Of a stretch of DNA of 64,000 nt, positions 36,307 through 45,353 are shown piece by piece (position 1 is the first letter of the stretch; each line of letters opens with the position of its first letter). Under the pieces are notes generated by a model. The model worked only from the letters and a program-made list of their open reading frames with translations. It made no database searches and was not told the DNA's origin. The DNA lies in the NCBI GenBank assembly GCA_964407665.1, contig CAYOWK010000004.1:62001-126000 (forward strand). The letters run 5' to 3'. The translations under genes were made by a program, and so were the position numbers. This stretch comes from CAYOWK01 sp964407665 (GTDB lineage Bacteria; Pseudomonadota; Alphaproteobacteria; Caulobacterales; Hyphomonadaceae).

Positions 36307-37704
36307 ATGGCCGCTCTTGATGGCGCACTTGCCGCCACCCGTTTTGGGATGGGATCCCGTCCCGGCGAGATTGCAGACGCCTCCAGCGATCCGCGAGGCT
36401 GGCTCAAAGCGCAGATCCGCGATGGCGCAGCCGCCGTCGACGCTGAAGGGCTGAAGCCGGTTTCGCAGATCCTGGCCGAGCAGCGCGAAGCCTATGGCGG
36501 AAGGGCTGCAGGCGGCGGGCAGACGGCCAGCGAGGAAGACCAGCGCCGGGTGCGCGAGCAGATCCAGACGTCCCTGCGCGATGGTCTTGCGCGCGAGATC
36601 GAGGCGCGCTCACACCATGCAGCAACGACTGCGGCGCCTTTTGCGGAGCGATGGGCGCGGTTCTGGTCGAACCATTTCACGGTCGCCGCCCGAAACCCAA
36701 GGCTGCTCGGCCTGGTCGGCCCCTTCGAACGGGAAGCAATTCGCCCCGCGATTTTCGGCAGCTTTGCCGGTCTTCTGAAGGCGGCGACGTTCCATCCCGG
36801 AATGCTGGTCTATCTGGACGCCGACCGGTCGATCGGACCCAATTCGCCGGCCGGGAAGCGGCGCGAGGCTGGCCTGAACGAGAATCTGGCGCGCGAGATT
36901 CTTGAACTGCACACCCTTGGAGTGGGCTCGGGCTATTCGCAGGGCGATATCATCGAGTTCGCGAAGGCGCTGACGGGATGGACGCTCTCGGGTCCGCAGG
37001 CGGCGCGTATGCAGGCCGCCTCCATGGCGCCGGTGGCTTCCGGCGACGCGCTGTTCGTTGAGCGTTTGCATGAGCCCGGAGCGCGAACCGTTCTTGGCCG
37101 CACCTACCGAACAGGCGGGGACGGGCAGGCCGCCGCCATCCTGGAAGACCTTGCAGCGCACGAGGCGACTGCGCGGCATGTAGCTGTGAAGCTGGCGCGC
37201 CATTTCGTGGCGGACGATCCCCCTGCGCCAGCAGTCGAGCGTCTACAGGCGACTTTCCTCAGGACAGGAGGCGACCTTGCCGACCTTGCAAGGGCTGTGA
37301 TCGACCTTCCGGAGGCGTGGGATCCCGTGCAGCGAAAGCTGAAGACGCCAGAAGAGCTGCTTGTGTCCGCTGCCCGGGCGGCCGGCGGTGATGGTCGGGG
37401 GCGTGCGCTCCGCGAACGGGCAGCCTACCGGTCGCTCGCACAGGTCCCGTTCCAGGCGCCGTCGCCTGCGGGCTGGCCGGACAGAGCAGACGCATGGGCC
37501 GGTGCGGACGCCGTCAAGAAGCGGCTTGAGTGGGCGAATGCGTCCGCCCGGAGAATCGGAAGCGGTCTCGATCCGGGCGACTTTCTCGATATCGCGCTTG
37601 GGCCGATGGCGTCCGAGCGGACGCGTTCGGCAGTCTCTCGCGCTGAGAGTGCAGAGCAGGGGCTGACGCTGGCACTGATGTGCCCCGAATTCCAGAGGAG
37701 ATAG
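36307..37704 (+). CDS. DUF1800 family protein
   Basis: The 465-residue protein has the DUF1800 landmarks: an N-terminal LAATRFGMGSRPGEI, RWARFWSNHFTV, GPFEREAIRPAIFGSFAGLLKAATFHPGMLVYLD, NENLAREILELHTLGVG, EFAKALTGWTL, and ARHVAVKLARHFVADDPP. Catalytic function is unknown for the family. Members are almost always paired with a DUF1501 gene, and that is so here (3-bp gap). No signal peptide is evident; family partners are often exported together. Confidence 0.93.
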   Translation: MAALDGALAATRFGMGSRPGEIADASSDPRGWLKAQIRDGAAAVDAEGLKPVSQILAEQREAYGGRAAGGGQTASEEDQRRVREQIQTSLRDGLAREIEARSHHAATTAAPFAERWARFWSNHFTVAARNPRLLGLVGPFEREAIRPAIFGSFAGLLKAATFHPGMLVYLDADRSIGPNSPAGKRREAGLNENLAREILELHTLGVGSGYSQGDIIEFAKALTGWTLSGPQAARMQAASMAPVASGDALFVERLHEPGARTVLGRTYRTGGDGQAAAILEDLAAHEATARHVAVKLARHFVADDPPAPAVERLQATFLRTGGDLADLARAVIDLPEAWDPVQRKLKTPEELLVSAARAAGGDGRGRALRERAAYRSLAQVPFQAPSPAGWPDRADAWAGADAVKKRLEWANASARRIGSGLDPGDFLDIALGPMASERTRSAVSRAESAEQGLTLALMCPEFQRR

Positions 37705-37707
37705 CCC

Positions 37708-38880
37708 ATGGCCGCCCTGTCGATCAGCCGTCGCTCGCTTCTTCTCGCCGGAGGCGTCGCAAGCCTGACCTTCACCGCCGCGCCGGGCGCGTGGGGAGCG
37801 GGACCGGGCAGGCAGAAACTTGTCATCGTAATCCTGCGGGGAGCGATGGATGGGATGGCGATGCTGCCGAAAGTCGACGATCCAGATATCGACGCGCATC
37901 GGGGACGCCTGATCGACCGCGAGGCCGTGACGCTCGGCGGTGGCTTTGCGCTGCATTCCGCCATGCCCGGGCTGGCGGCGCTGTACCGGGAGGGGCAGGC
38001 TGCGTTCGCGCCGGCTGCGGCCGGGCCGTACCGGGAGCGCTCTCATTTCGAGGCCCAGGACCTGCTGGAGTCCGGCACTGTCAGCCGCGCGACGTCTGAT
38101 GGATGGCTCAATCGCGCGCTGCAGTCGGCGCCGGGGCCTCTTTCGGCCGTATCGATCGGGCCGGTGCAGCCGCTGGTTCTGCGGGGCGAGGCCGGCAATG
38201 TGACGTCCTGGTCGCCGCCGGTTCTGCCGGAAGCAAGCCCGGACACACTGACGCGTCTTCTCGACCTCTATGAGGGCGACACGCTGTTGCAACCCTCCCT
38301 GGCTGCGGCCGTGAAGGCGGACGCCGTGGCTGCCGGTATGGCGATGGACGGTGGAGGGCGGGGTGGTCCGGCGCAGTATCCGGCGTTGATGGAAGCCGCC
38401 GCACGGATCATGGCGGCTGACGGAGGACCTGATATCGCCGTTGTGTCGCTGGAGGGATGGGACACGCACGCATCGCAGAATGGGCCTCTGCAGCAGAGGT
38501 TTTCGGCGCTGGACAAGGGGCTTGGCGATCTCCGCAAGGTGCTTGGGCCAGCGTGGGAGACGACAGCGATTGTCATGGTTTCGGAATTCGGACGGACGGT
38601 TCGCGAGAACGGCGTCGGCGGAACCGACCACGGCACCGCCGGTGTTGCGACACTGGTAGGTGGCGCGATCAGGGGCGGTCGGATGCTCGGGGACTGGCCA
38701 GGCCTTGCGGCCGCGAAGCTGTATGAGAACCGCGACCTGCGCCCCACCGTCGACAACCGCGCGCTGTTCAAGGGGCTGCTGCGCGATCACATGGGCTGGG
38801 ACCGTGCAAGGCTCGACACCAAAGTGTTTCCCGACAGCGCCGGGGTCCCGGCCATGACCGGTCTGGTCGGCGGCGGTTAA
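37708..38880 (+). CDS. DUF1501 family protein with Tat signal
   Basis: The 390-residue protein has a twin-arginine signal (SRRSLLLAGG) and DUF1501 (sulfatase-like/alkaline-phosphatase superfamily) segments: KLVIVILRGAMDGMAMLPKVDD, ALHSAMPGLAALY, HFEAQDLLESG, TAIVMVSEFGRTVRENGVGGTDHG and PTVDNRALFKGLL. The TDHG and EFGR motifs suggest a metal-binding alkaline-phosphatase-like fold. It is probably translocated, perhaps with the DUF1800 partner. Substrate is unknown. Confidence 0.93.
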   Translation: MAALSISRRSLLLAGGVASLTFTAAPGAWGAGPGRQKLVIVILRGAMDGMAMLPKVDDPDIDAHRGRLIDREAVTLGGGFALHSAMPGLAALYREGQAAFAPAAAGPYRERSHFEAQDLLESGTVSRATSDGWLNRALQSAPGPLSAVSIGPVQPLVLRGEAGNVTSWSPPVLPEASPDTLTRLLDLYEGDTLLQPSLAAAVKADAVAAGMAMDGGGRGGPAQYPALMEAAARIMAADGGPDIAVVSLEGWDTHASQNGPLQQRFSALDKGLGDLRKVLGPAWETTAIVMVSEFGRTVRENGVGGTDHGTAGVATLVGGAIRGGRMLGDWPGLAAAKLYENRDLRPTVDNRALFKGLLRDHMGWDRARLDTKVFPDSAGVPAMTGLVGGG

Positions 38881-38977
38881 TGCGGTGTTGACGATTTCGA
38901 TCGAACCGCCAACCCGTCCGCAAGCAGGATATTAAGCCTCAGAGACTAGTCTCTCCCCGTATTGCGGGTGGACAGTC

Positions 38978-39487
38978 ATGAGGATCAGGAACCTCCGGAA
39001 ATCGAAGGACGGCAATGCGCTCATCGAGTTCGCATTGCTGGCGCCTGTCTTTTTCATGCTTGTTGTCGGGCTGATCGAGTTCGTCCTCTACGAATACAAA
39101 TCCTATGCACTGAACCATGTCGTCTATGAAGCCGCGCGAAACCTGCAGACCGGCGAGGTGCAGAGAAGCGACGACATGTCGGTAGCCTTCCACGACGAGG
39201 TCTGCGCGCAGGCTGGCGGCATGATCGACTGCGAAGCGATCGTTTTCGACGTGCGGAGTTTCGACGAGCTGTCGCAGGTGACGTTCCCTCCGGTCGTGTT
39301 CGACGATGAGGGCAATCCCACGAACTTCGTCTTCCAGCCCGGCGGCCCGAAGAAGTATTCGGTCGTGCGTGCGTCGATCCATCACCAGTTCATCACGCCG
39401 TTCATGTCCGAACTCATGGGTATGGGCCCGGACCTGCCTGCGATCGTGAACTCCTATTCCATCGTCCGAAACGAGCCGTGGACCTGA
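38978..39487 (+). CDS. TadE-like pseudopilin
   Basis: The 169-residue protein has the TadE/TadG-like prepilin N-terminus: short basic leader, then GNALIEFALLAPVFFMLVVGLIEFVLYEY with the Glu at +5-like position. It continues with YALNHVVYEAARNLQTGE. Such minor pseudopilins act with the Flp/Tad pilus. It is first of three genes (TadE, TadE, TadG) with no other tad genes in the window. Confidence 0.87.
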   Translation: MRIRNLRKSKDGNALIEFALLAPVFFMLVVGLIEFVLYEYKSYALNHVVYEAARNLQTGEVQRSDDMSVAFHDEVCAQAGGMIDCEAIVFDVRSFDELSQVTFPPVVFDDEGNPTNFVFQPGGPKKYSVVRASIHHQFITPFMSELMGMGPDLPAIVNSYSIVRNEPWT

Positions 39488-39489
39488 AT

Positions 39490-40074
39490 ATGGCGCGCTT
39501 TCGTACCCCCTTTGGAAGGCTGGCGCGCGACCGGCGCGGTATGGCGGCCGTCGAGTTCGCGCTCATCGCGCCGACCCTGATCGTGCTGTTCATGGGCGTT
39601 CTGGAGATGACCTTCCGCTTCCGCGCGAACGAGGAAGCGACGCGATATGTTCACCAGGCCGCTGACCTGATCTCGCGCGAGGGCGAGCAGACCGATGCGG
39701 ATCTGCTCGAAATCTACGGCGCCTCCGTCTACATGATGAAGCCGCTGGATACGACGGCCAACCTCGACATGGATATCGCTTCGATCGGCTTCGACGCCGA
39801 TACCGGAGTTCCCTTCACGCGCTGGCGCAGGGTCATCGGCGCGTCGACGCCGCTTACGCTTTCGGAAGCCGAGGGCCTCGGGACCAATAGCGAAACCGTC
39901 ATCCATGTGGGCGTCCGCTTCCGGTATACCAGCCCTGTCAGCTCCCTGTTCGGCGGCCCAAACCTGTCGATCGTCCGCGAGGCCTGGGCGCGGCCGAGGA
40001 CGCAGCGGGTCATCACCATAAACGGCAACGCCACCGATGCTGGCGGCGCCATTGTCACCCTGACGTCGAGCTAG
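39490..40074 (+). CDS. TadE/TadG-like pseudopilin
   Basis: The 194-residue protein opens with a basic leader then RRGMAAVEFALIAPTLIVLFMGVLEMTFRFRANEEATRYVHQAADLIS, a TadE-type membrane helix with Glu. ATG at 39490, 2 bp after the previous stop, was preferred to a GTG 12 bp upstream. It shows the same fold as its upstream neighbour at low identity and precedes tadG by 13 bp. Confidence 0.85.
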   Translation: MARFRTPFGRLARDRRGMAAVEFALIAPTLIVLFMGVLEMTFRFRANEEATRYVHQAADLISREGEQTDADLLEIYGASVYMMKPLDTTANLDMDIASIGFDADTGVPFTRWRRVIGASTPLTLSEAEGLGTNSETVIHVGVRFRYTSPVSSLFGGPNLSIVREAWARPRTQRVITINGNATDAGGAIVTLTSS

Positions 40075-40087
40075 GCGAGAGACATCC

Positions 40088-41890
40088 ATGATTCTGGCGC
40101 GGATCCGGGACTTCCTGAAAGACAGGCGTGGCGCCTTCGCCATGCAGTTTGCGCTGATGATCACGCCTTTGGTGATCTGCACCGGTCTCGCGATCGATGG
40201 CGGCCGGATCTTCCTGGCGCGCTTCGAGCTGGCTCACGCCCTGGACGCGGCGGCGCTGGCTGTCGGCTCGACCTTCGACGACGACGTCGATGAGGACCTG
40301 CTGGCGGAGACATTTGTCGACAAGAACTTCCGTCATGCGGGGACGGGCGAAGTCACCGTCGAACTGGACGAGTCCGAGGACGGCGAGACGATAACGCTGA
40401 CGGGAAGCGTGACAGTACAGACCTTCTTCATGCCGATCGTCGGCATGGCGAACGTGCCGGTTTCGGCTGTCAGCGAGGTCAAGCGCGGCGGCGCGGATGT
40501 GGAAGTGGCGCTGATCCTCGACACGACCTGGTCCATGAACGGCACTCCGCTGTCGGACCTCAAGTCGGCGGCAGGCGAGCTTATCGACATAGTCGTGTCG
40601 GACGATCAGGACGTCTGGTACTCGCGTGTCGGCGTCGTGCCTTATTCAAACTCGGTCTATGCCGGATCCTACGCGACAGCGGCGCGCGGCTCGATCCCCA
40701 GCGCCAAGACCATCTCGGGCGCGACCTGGCGCGACGGTACAGAGCTCTCAAGCGTCACGTTCGACAAGGGTACGGACACGTTCACGAAGAATGCGCACGG
40801 CTTGGCGAACGGGGCCTACGTCTACGTACGAAGCGTTGGAAGCAACTCGGGCGTCAACAACAAGGCGTGGAAGATATCCGACTCAGCCACCAATACCTTC
40901 CGGCTGAAGGATTCGAGCGGAGACTACTACACGTCCAACTCGAACGGGACCGGCGGGCGGGTCCAGAAGTGTCTGACGGACTGGTGCGAGGTGATTGTCC
41001 AGGCGAACGCCCATGGGTTCAGCAATGACGACTGGGTTCACATCACGGGTGTTGGCGGCATCACGTCCCTCAACAACAAGAGCTGGAAGATCCGCAACAA
41101 GGCCGCCAACACGTTCACCCTCGTTGGGTCTCTGGGGAGCAACACCAACTACACAAGCGGCGGCAGCGCGTGGTGCACGACGTATGGCTGCCAGTACTAT
41201 CGCTTCGAGCGGGCGGACGCCGCTTACGAAACGCTGCCGGCCTCGGATTGCGTCGTGGAGCGGACCGGCGACGAGAATTACTCGGACGTGGCGCCTGCCT
41301 CCGAACCTGTGACGATCCACTATCCGCAGACCGACACTTACCTCAACTGCTACAACACCAACGTGCTGCGCCCTCTCTCCGACGACGCCGATACCATCAA
41401 GACCAACATCAATGCGCTCGTCGCCAACGGCTCGACCGCGGGACATATCGGCCTTGCCTGGGGTTGGTACATGCTGTCCCCTAACTGGAGCAGCGTTTTC
41501 TCCGATGCGACCTACACAGCGCAGGCCTACGAAAACGAGGACCTGGTGAAGGTCGCCGTGATGATGACCGACGGTGCGTTCAACACGTCCTACTGCAATG
41601 GCGTTCTTGCCAATGATGCCGGTTTTTCCAACGACGGCAACCAGATCAACTGCGACGCTCAGGACACGGCGTTCGATCAGGCCGAGGAACTCTGCGACGG
41701 CATGAAGGACGCCAACATCACCATCTACACGGTGGGGTTCAACATCTCCGACGGCAGCGACGAGGATGACTTCCTAGAAGGCTGCGCCAGCGAGACCGAC
41801 TACTACTATCTCGCGACCAGCGGCGAGGAGCTGACCGAGGCGTTCAACGCCATCGCACGGTCCATCACCCTTCTTCGCCTGTCGCAGTAG
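40088..41890 (+). CDS. TadG-like pilus protein: Tad helix, VWA domain with two FCCH-like inserts
   Basis: The 600-residue protein has an N-terminal Tad membrane helix (RRGAFAMQFALMITPLVICTGLAIDGGRIF). A von Willebrand A domain follows with MIDAS DTTWSMNG (about 145-152) and later strands VAVMMTDGAFNTSYCNG and ANITIYTVGFNISDGSDEDDFLEGCAS. Between the first and later VWA strands sit two tandem repeats (about 223-295 and 300-363) sharing NAHGxxN, NNKxWKIxxxAxNTFxL and a YTS-GG end. These resemble the E1 FCCH-type domain seen in many bacterial and phage surface proteins. The protein likely binds partners during Tad pilus assembly or adhesion. Confidence 0.88.
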   Translation: MILARIRDFLKDRRGAFAMQFALMITPLVICTGLAIDGGRIFLARFELAHALDAAALAVGSTFDDDVDEDLLAETFVDKNFRHAGTGEVTVELDESEDGETITLTGSVTVQTFFMPIVGMANVPVSAVSEVKRGGADVEVALILDTTWSMNGTPLSDLKSAAGELIDIVVSDDQDVWYSRVGVVPYSNSVYAGSYATAARGSIPSAKTISGATWRDGTELSSVTFDKGTDTFTKNAHGLANGAYVYVRSVGSNSGVNNKAWKISDSATNTFRLKDSSGDYYTSNSNGTGGRVQKCLTDWCEVIVQANAHGFSNDDWVHITGVGGITSLNNKSWKIRNKAANTFTLVGSLGSNTNYTSGGSAWCTTYGCQYYRFERADAAYETLPASDCVVERTGDENYSDVAPASEPVTIHYPQTDTYLNCYNTNVLRPLSDDADTIKTNINALVANGSTAGHIGLAWGWYMLSPNWSSVFSDATYTAQAYENEDLVKVAVMMTDGAFNTSYCNGVLANDAGFSNDGNQINCDAQDTAFDQAEELCDGMKDANITIYTVGFNISDGSDEDDFLEGCASETDYYYLATSGEELTEAFNAIARSITLLRLSQ

Positions 41891-41891
41891 T

Positions 41892-42908
41892 CTACTGGTC
41901 GGCGAGGCGCAGGCGTTCAGACACGTTTCGCGCTGCCGGGGTTGCGATCGCGTTGGCGGCGGCGAAACGCTGGAGCGAAAGCCGCCACAGCCACTTGGCG
42001 CCGCCCAGTCGCCCTGCGGCGGCGGCATGATCGCCAGCCAGTCCGGTCAGCTCGGCGAGCGCGAGCGAGTCAGCGCCTTCGGCCGTAAGGCGCGTGCGCT
42101 GCTCCGAGAGCATGCGGTCGGCCTCGTCCAGGCGGGACGCTGCAATTGCCGTGCGGATCGCGTCCATCGGGTTGGCTGGAGCGGCCGCCATGACCGGAGC
42201 CGGTTCAGGCGCAACAGGAGCCGGAGCGGAAACGTGAGCCTGAGCAGCGCTGACGTCTGGAGCGATTGGCGCCACCGCGGCCGGAGCGGGCGCAACCGGC
42301 AGATGGGGCGGCAGCGGTTCTGAAAGGAAAGACGCCGCGCGCGGGATAGGGGCAAGGGTTGCGGCTGTAGCAAACACCCGGTCTGCGCGGACCGCAACAG
42401 CCGGCGCAGCGATCGGACGGACCGGCGCTGCCGGCTGGGGAGGGCGTTCTGGCGCTGACTGGACCGCCGGCCTCGCGGGTTCGGCGGGGGGCAGCGCGGC
42501 GGACGGAGATATCGAGGCGACGGGTTCCGGCTGATGCGGCGGCGCTTCGGGCTGGACCGGGGCGGGTCCAGCGCGCGGGGCGGGCTCTGGCGGCAGGTCG
42601 CCCGAGCGCCAGTCCCGGTCAATCGCGCGGGCGCGCTCGGCATAGAAGGCGTCAGCGTCCTTGAGATGGGCTTCCTGACGCGCCGACTTCTCGGCCCGTT
42701 TCTCAGCCGAGTGGCTCGGCAGCAATGAGGAGACCAGAGTCACCATGCCGACGACGAGCAGGCCCAGGCCCGCGATCAGAAGCCAGGGGGCGGTGGCGAA
42801 AACGAATGGATACAGGGCGTTCGCCTCGCCCCGGTGTGTCCAGACCAGATAGCCGCCGCCGCCGGCTATGCCAGCGCCGGCCAGAAACCTGAGAACACGC
42901 CACACCAT
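41892..42908 (-). CDS. Membrane-anchored protein with Pro/Ala-rich linker
   Basis: The 338-residue protein has two N-terminal membrane helices (VLRFLAGAGIAGGGGYLVW; FATAPWLLIAGLGLLVVGMVTLVSSLL). A charged coil with DADAFYAERARAIDRDW follows, then a long Pro/Ala/Val linker (about 105-245), and a helical C-terminal part (IRTAIAASRLDEADRMLSEQRTRL, SLALAELTGLAGDHAAAAGRLGGAKWLW) that looks TPR-like. No family is recognised. It is convergent with tadG (1-bp gap) and divergent from fliQ, so a link to the flagellum or pilus is possible but unproven. ATG at 42908 was chosen; a GTG nine codons earlier is possible. Confidence 0.72.
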   Translation of the reverse strand: MVWRVLRFLAGAGIAGGGGYLVWTHRGEANALYPFVFATAPWLLIAGLGLLVVGMVTLVSSLLPSHSAEKRAEKSARQEAHLKDADAFYAERARAIDRDWRSGDLPPEPAPRAGPAPVQPEAPPHQPEPVASISPSAALPPAEPARPAVQSAPERPPQPAAPVRPIAAPAVAVRADRVFATAATLAPIPRAASFLSEPLPPHLPVAPAPAAVAPIAPDVSAAQAHVSAPAPVAPEPAPVMAAAPANPMDAIRTAIAASRLDEADRMLSEQRTRLTAEGADSLALAELTGLAGDHAAAAGRLGGAKWLWRLSLQRFAAANAIATPAARNVSERLRLADQ

Positions 42909-43029
42909 CCCGATTCCACCCGCCGTCTCTGGCACACCCGCAGTCTTTGGCGACTACGAATAGCCTGTTCCATGGCGGGGACAACCGCCAACCCCATACA
43001 GGACGCAGCGTCGGGCTTTAATCACCTCG

Positions 43030-43048
43030 CCCGGCAGAAATTGCCGGG
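43030..43048. promoter_or_regulatory. ftr-like palindrome upstream of fliQ
   Basis: CCCGGCAGAAATTGCCGGG is a near-perfect inverted repeat (7+5+7), matching the sites before flgB and fliL. It lies 88 bp before fliQ. TTAAC elements at 43073 and 43094 between it and fliQ resemble CtrA half sites. Confidence 0.65.
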
Positions 43049-43136
43049 TCGGGGCCCCGTGGCCACCCTTTGTTAACTACTCGTTTGCGAGGGTTAACGG
43101 CCCGCGAACCATCGCGGGGCAGCCAGGGAGCCGGTC

Positions 43137-43400
43137 ATGAACGGTGGAGAGGTGCTTGACCTCGGGCGGGATGCGCTCTGGGCGACTGTCATCATGTGCG
43201 CCCCGGCGATGATCGCCGGACTGGTCGTGGGTCTGGTCATCGCGTTCTTCCAGGCGCTGACCCAGATTCAGGAGATGACACTTGTTTTTGTTCCAAAAAT
43301 TCTCGTGATCTTTGCGGCGCTGCTGATCTTCCTGCCGTTCATGGGCGCGACCCTGGCGACGTTTTCCAACCAGATTTTCGAGAGGATCGCGGCCTTCTAG
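43137..43400 (+). CDS. fliQ: Flagellar export gate protein FliQ
   Basis: The 87-residue two-helix membrane protein has the FliQ pattern: LWATVIMCAPAMIAGLVVGLVIAFFQALTQIQEMTLVFVPKIL, then FAALLIFLPFMGATLATFSNQIFERI. It starts the fliQ-fliR-flhB operon behind ftr-like and CtrA-like sites. Confidence 0.96.
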   Translation: MNGGEVLDLGRDALWATVIMCAPAMIAGLVVGLVIAFFQALTQIQEMTLVFVPKILVIFAALLIFLPFMGATLATFSNQIFERIAAF

Positions 43401-43422
43401 GGGCCGCGGCGCGCCGCCCGGC

Positions 43423-44178
43423 ATGGATCAGCTGACGCAATACGTCTGGATCGGAGCGCTCGTGTTCGTGCGGCTTGGCGCCGTGCTGATGCTTGCCCCG
43501 GGCTGGGGCGAGCAGGCGGTTCCCCCGACGATACGGCTGTCCGTCGCGCTGCTGGCGACGTTCGCGGTTGCCCCTGCGCTGGCGGCGGCGGCGCCTGCCC
43601 CGCCGGGAAATGTGTTCGCAGCTGCGCCGCTCATCATGTGCGAGCTGTTTGTGGGGCTGATCCTGGGGGGCGGCGCCCGGCTGATGATGAGCGCTCTGCA
43701 GGTCGGCGGCGCCGTCACGGGCATGGCGTCCGGACTCGGATTTGCGCAGCAGATCGACCCTTCGATGGGCCAGCAATCTGCGATCTTCTCGGCCTTCTTT
43801 TCGCTGACGGGCCTGCTGCTGATCATGTCGACTGGCCTGCACCGGATGATGCTGGAGGCGGCGGCGGCCAGCTACTCGACGTTCCCGGCGGGGCAGTTCC
43901 CCATTCTGGGCGACGCCGTCGAACATGTGATTGGCGCGGTGTCGGAAGCCTTCAAGCTCGGGATCCAGATTTCGGCTCCGGTGCTGCTGTTCTCCTTCGT
44001 GTTCAACCTGGCGCTGGGCCTGGCGACGCGCCTCGTTCCGCAGGTGCAGATGTACATGGTCGCGCAGCCCGCCTCGGTGCTCGGTTCGGTGGCGGTTCTG
44101 GCTCTGGGCTTCGGCGGCGGACTCATGGTCTGGCTGGACGCCATGGAGCGGCACATTTCCTACTTCACGCCGCAGTAG
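43423..44178 (+). CDS. fliR: Flagellar export gate protein FliR
   Basis: The 251-residue membrane protein has about six helices and FliR signatures: VRLGAVLMLAPGWGEQAVPPTIRLSVALL, ELFVGLILGGGARLMMSALQVGGAVTGMASGLGFAQQIDP, FKLGIQISAPVLLFSFVFNLALGLATRLVPQVQMYMVAQPA. It lies 22 bp after fliQ and 9 bp before flhB. Confidence 0.96.
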   Translation: MDQLTQYVWIGALVFVRLGAVLMLAPGWGEQAVPPTIRLSVALLATFAVAPALAAAAPAPPGNVFAAAPLIMCELFVGLILGGGARLMMSALQVGGAVTGMASGLGFAQQIDPSMGQQSAIFSAFFSLTGLLLIMSTGLHRMMLEAAAASYSTFPAGQFPILGDAVEHVIGAVSEAFKLGIQISAPVLLFSFVFNLALGLATRLVPQVQMYMVAQPASVLGSVAVLALGFGGGLMVWLDAMERHISYFTPQ

Positions 44179-44187
44179 GGGGACGCA

Positions 44188-45258
44188 GTGGCCGAAGAAA
44201 CCGACAAGGACCAGAAGACAGAGGAACCTACGCCCAAGCGTCTGGAAGACGCGCGCAAGAAGGGCGACATCGTCAAGAGCCAGGACGTTCCGATCTGGTT
44301 CCTGTTCATGGGCGCGGCAGCGATCCTGGCCGGCGCCGAGCCGCTGGCCCGGTCGATTGCGTCGCCGTTGACCAGCATGCTGGACCATCCTCACGCATTC
44401 CAGTTGACCGGCGGCGGCGCGGTCCGGCTTGCCCGGGACGTGGTGATCACCATCGGGATACCGCTTGGAGTGATCCTTGGCGTCTTCTTTGTGGCGGCGC
44501 TGGCGGGCCACCTCGCGCAGAGCATGCCGCTGTGGACCACCGAAAAAATGAAGCCGGATATCTCCAAGCTTGATCCCCTGAAGGGGATCGGGCGGATGTT
44601 CGGTCCGCAGGGCTGGATGAACCTGCTGAAGTCGATCCTGAAGATCATCGCCATCTCGGTGGCGCTTGGTTACGCGGTGTGGCCGGATCGCGATCTGATG
44701 ATAAAGTCGGGCGAGCTGGAGCCCGTCGCCCTGCTCGCCGCATTGCAGGAGTCGGCGGGCCGCCTGATGATCGCCGCGCTCGTTGCCGTCGGCGTTCTCG
44801 CCGCCATCGACTATGTCTGGCAACGCCAGAGCTTCATGTCGCGCATGAAGATGTCGCGGCAGGAAATCAAGGACGAGCACAAGCAGTCCGAAGGCGACCC
44901 GCACATCAAGGCCAAGCTGCGCCAGATCCGCATGGAGCGGTCGCGCAAGCGCATGCTGGCGGCAGTGCCGACCGCCACTGTCATCGTGACGAACCCCACC
45001 CACTACTCGGTGGCGCTGCGATACGATCCGGAAAAGGACGCGGCGCCGATCTGCGTCGCCAAGGGCGTGGACGAACTTGCGCTGCGCATACGGGAAGTGG
45101 CGAAGGGCGCCGAAGTGCCGATTGTGGAGAACGTGCCGCTGGCGCGCGCGCTCTACGCTGCAGTGGACGTTGATGAGACCGTCCCGCGGGAACATTTCGA
45201 AGCGGTCGCCAAGGTCATTTCGTTCGTGCTGGGAACCGCCAAGGGGCGCAGGCGATGA
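44188..45258 (+). CDS. flhB: Flagellar export switch protein FlhB
   Basis: The 356-residue protein has the KTEEPTPKRLEDARKKGDIVKSQDVP opening, four membrane helices and the cytoplasmic autocleaving domain. The cleavage motif NPTH is at residues 269-272 (TVIVTNPTHYSVALRYD). Downstream APICVAKGVDELALRIREVA and PLARALYAAVDVDETVPREHFEAVAKVISFVL complete the substrate-specificity switch. Start GTG at 44188. Confidence 0.97.
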   Translation: MAEETDKDQKTEEPTPKRLEDARKKGDIVKSQDVPIWFLFMGAAAILAGAEPLARSIASPLTSMLDHPHAFQLTGGGAVRLARDVVITIGIPLGVILGVFFVAALAGHLAQSMPLWTTEKMKPDISKLDPLKGIGRMFGPQGWMNLLKSILKIIAISVALGYAVWPDRDLMIKSGELEPVALLAALQESAGRLMIAALVAVGVLAAIDYVWQRQSFMSRMKMSRQEIKDEHKQSEGDPHIKAKLRQIRMERSRKRMLAAVPTATVIVTNPTHYSVALRYDPEKDAAPICVAKGVDELALRIREVAKGAEVPIVENVPLARALYAAVDVDETVPREHFEAVAKVISFVLGTAKGRRR

Positions 45259-45353
45259 CGCCTGTGTTCCTGTTTTAGCCTGAATATCTTCCGGCAAGGC
45301 CGGAACTGCCGAATCACGTCTATACTGTCGAGTCGCACACCGGAAATTCCGTC

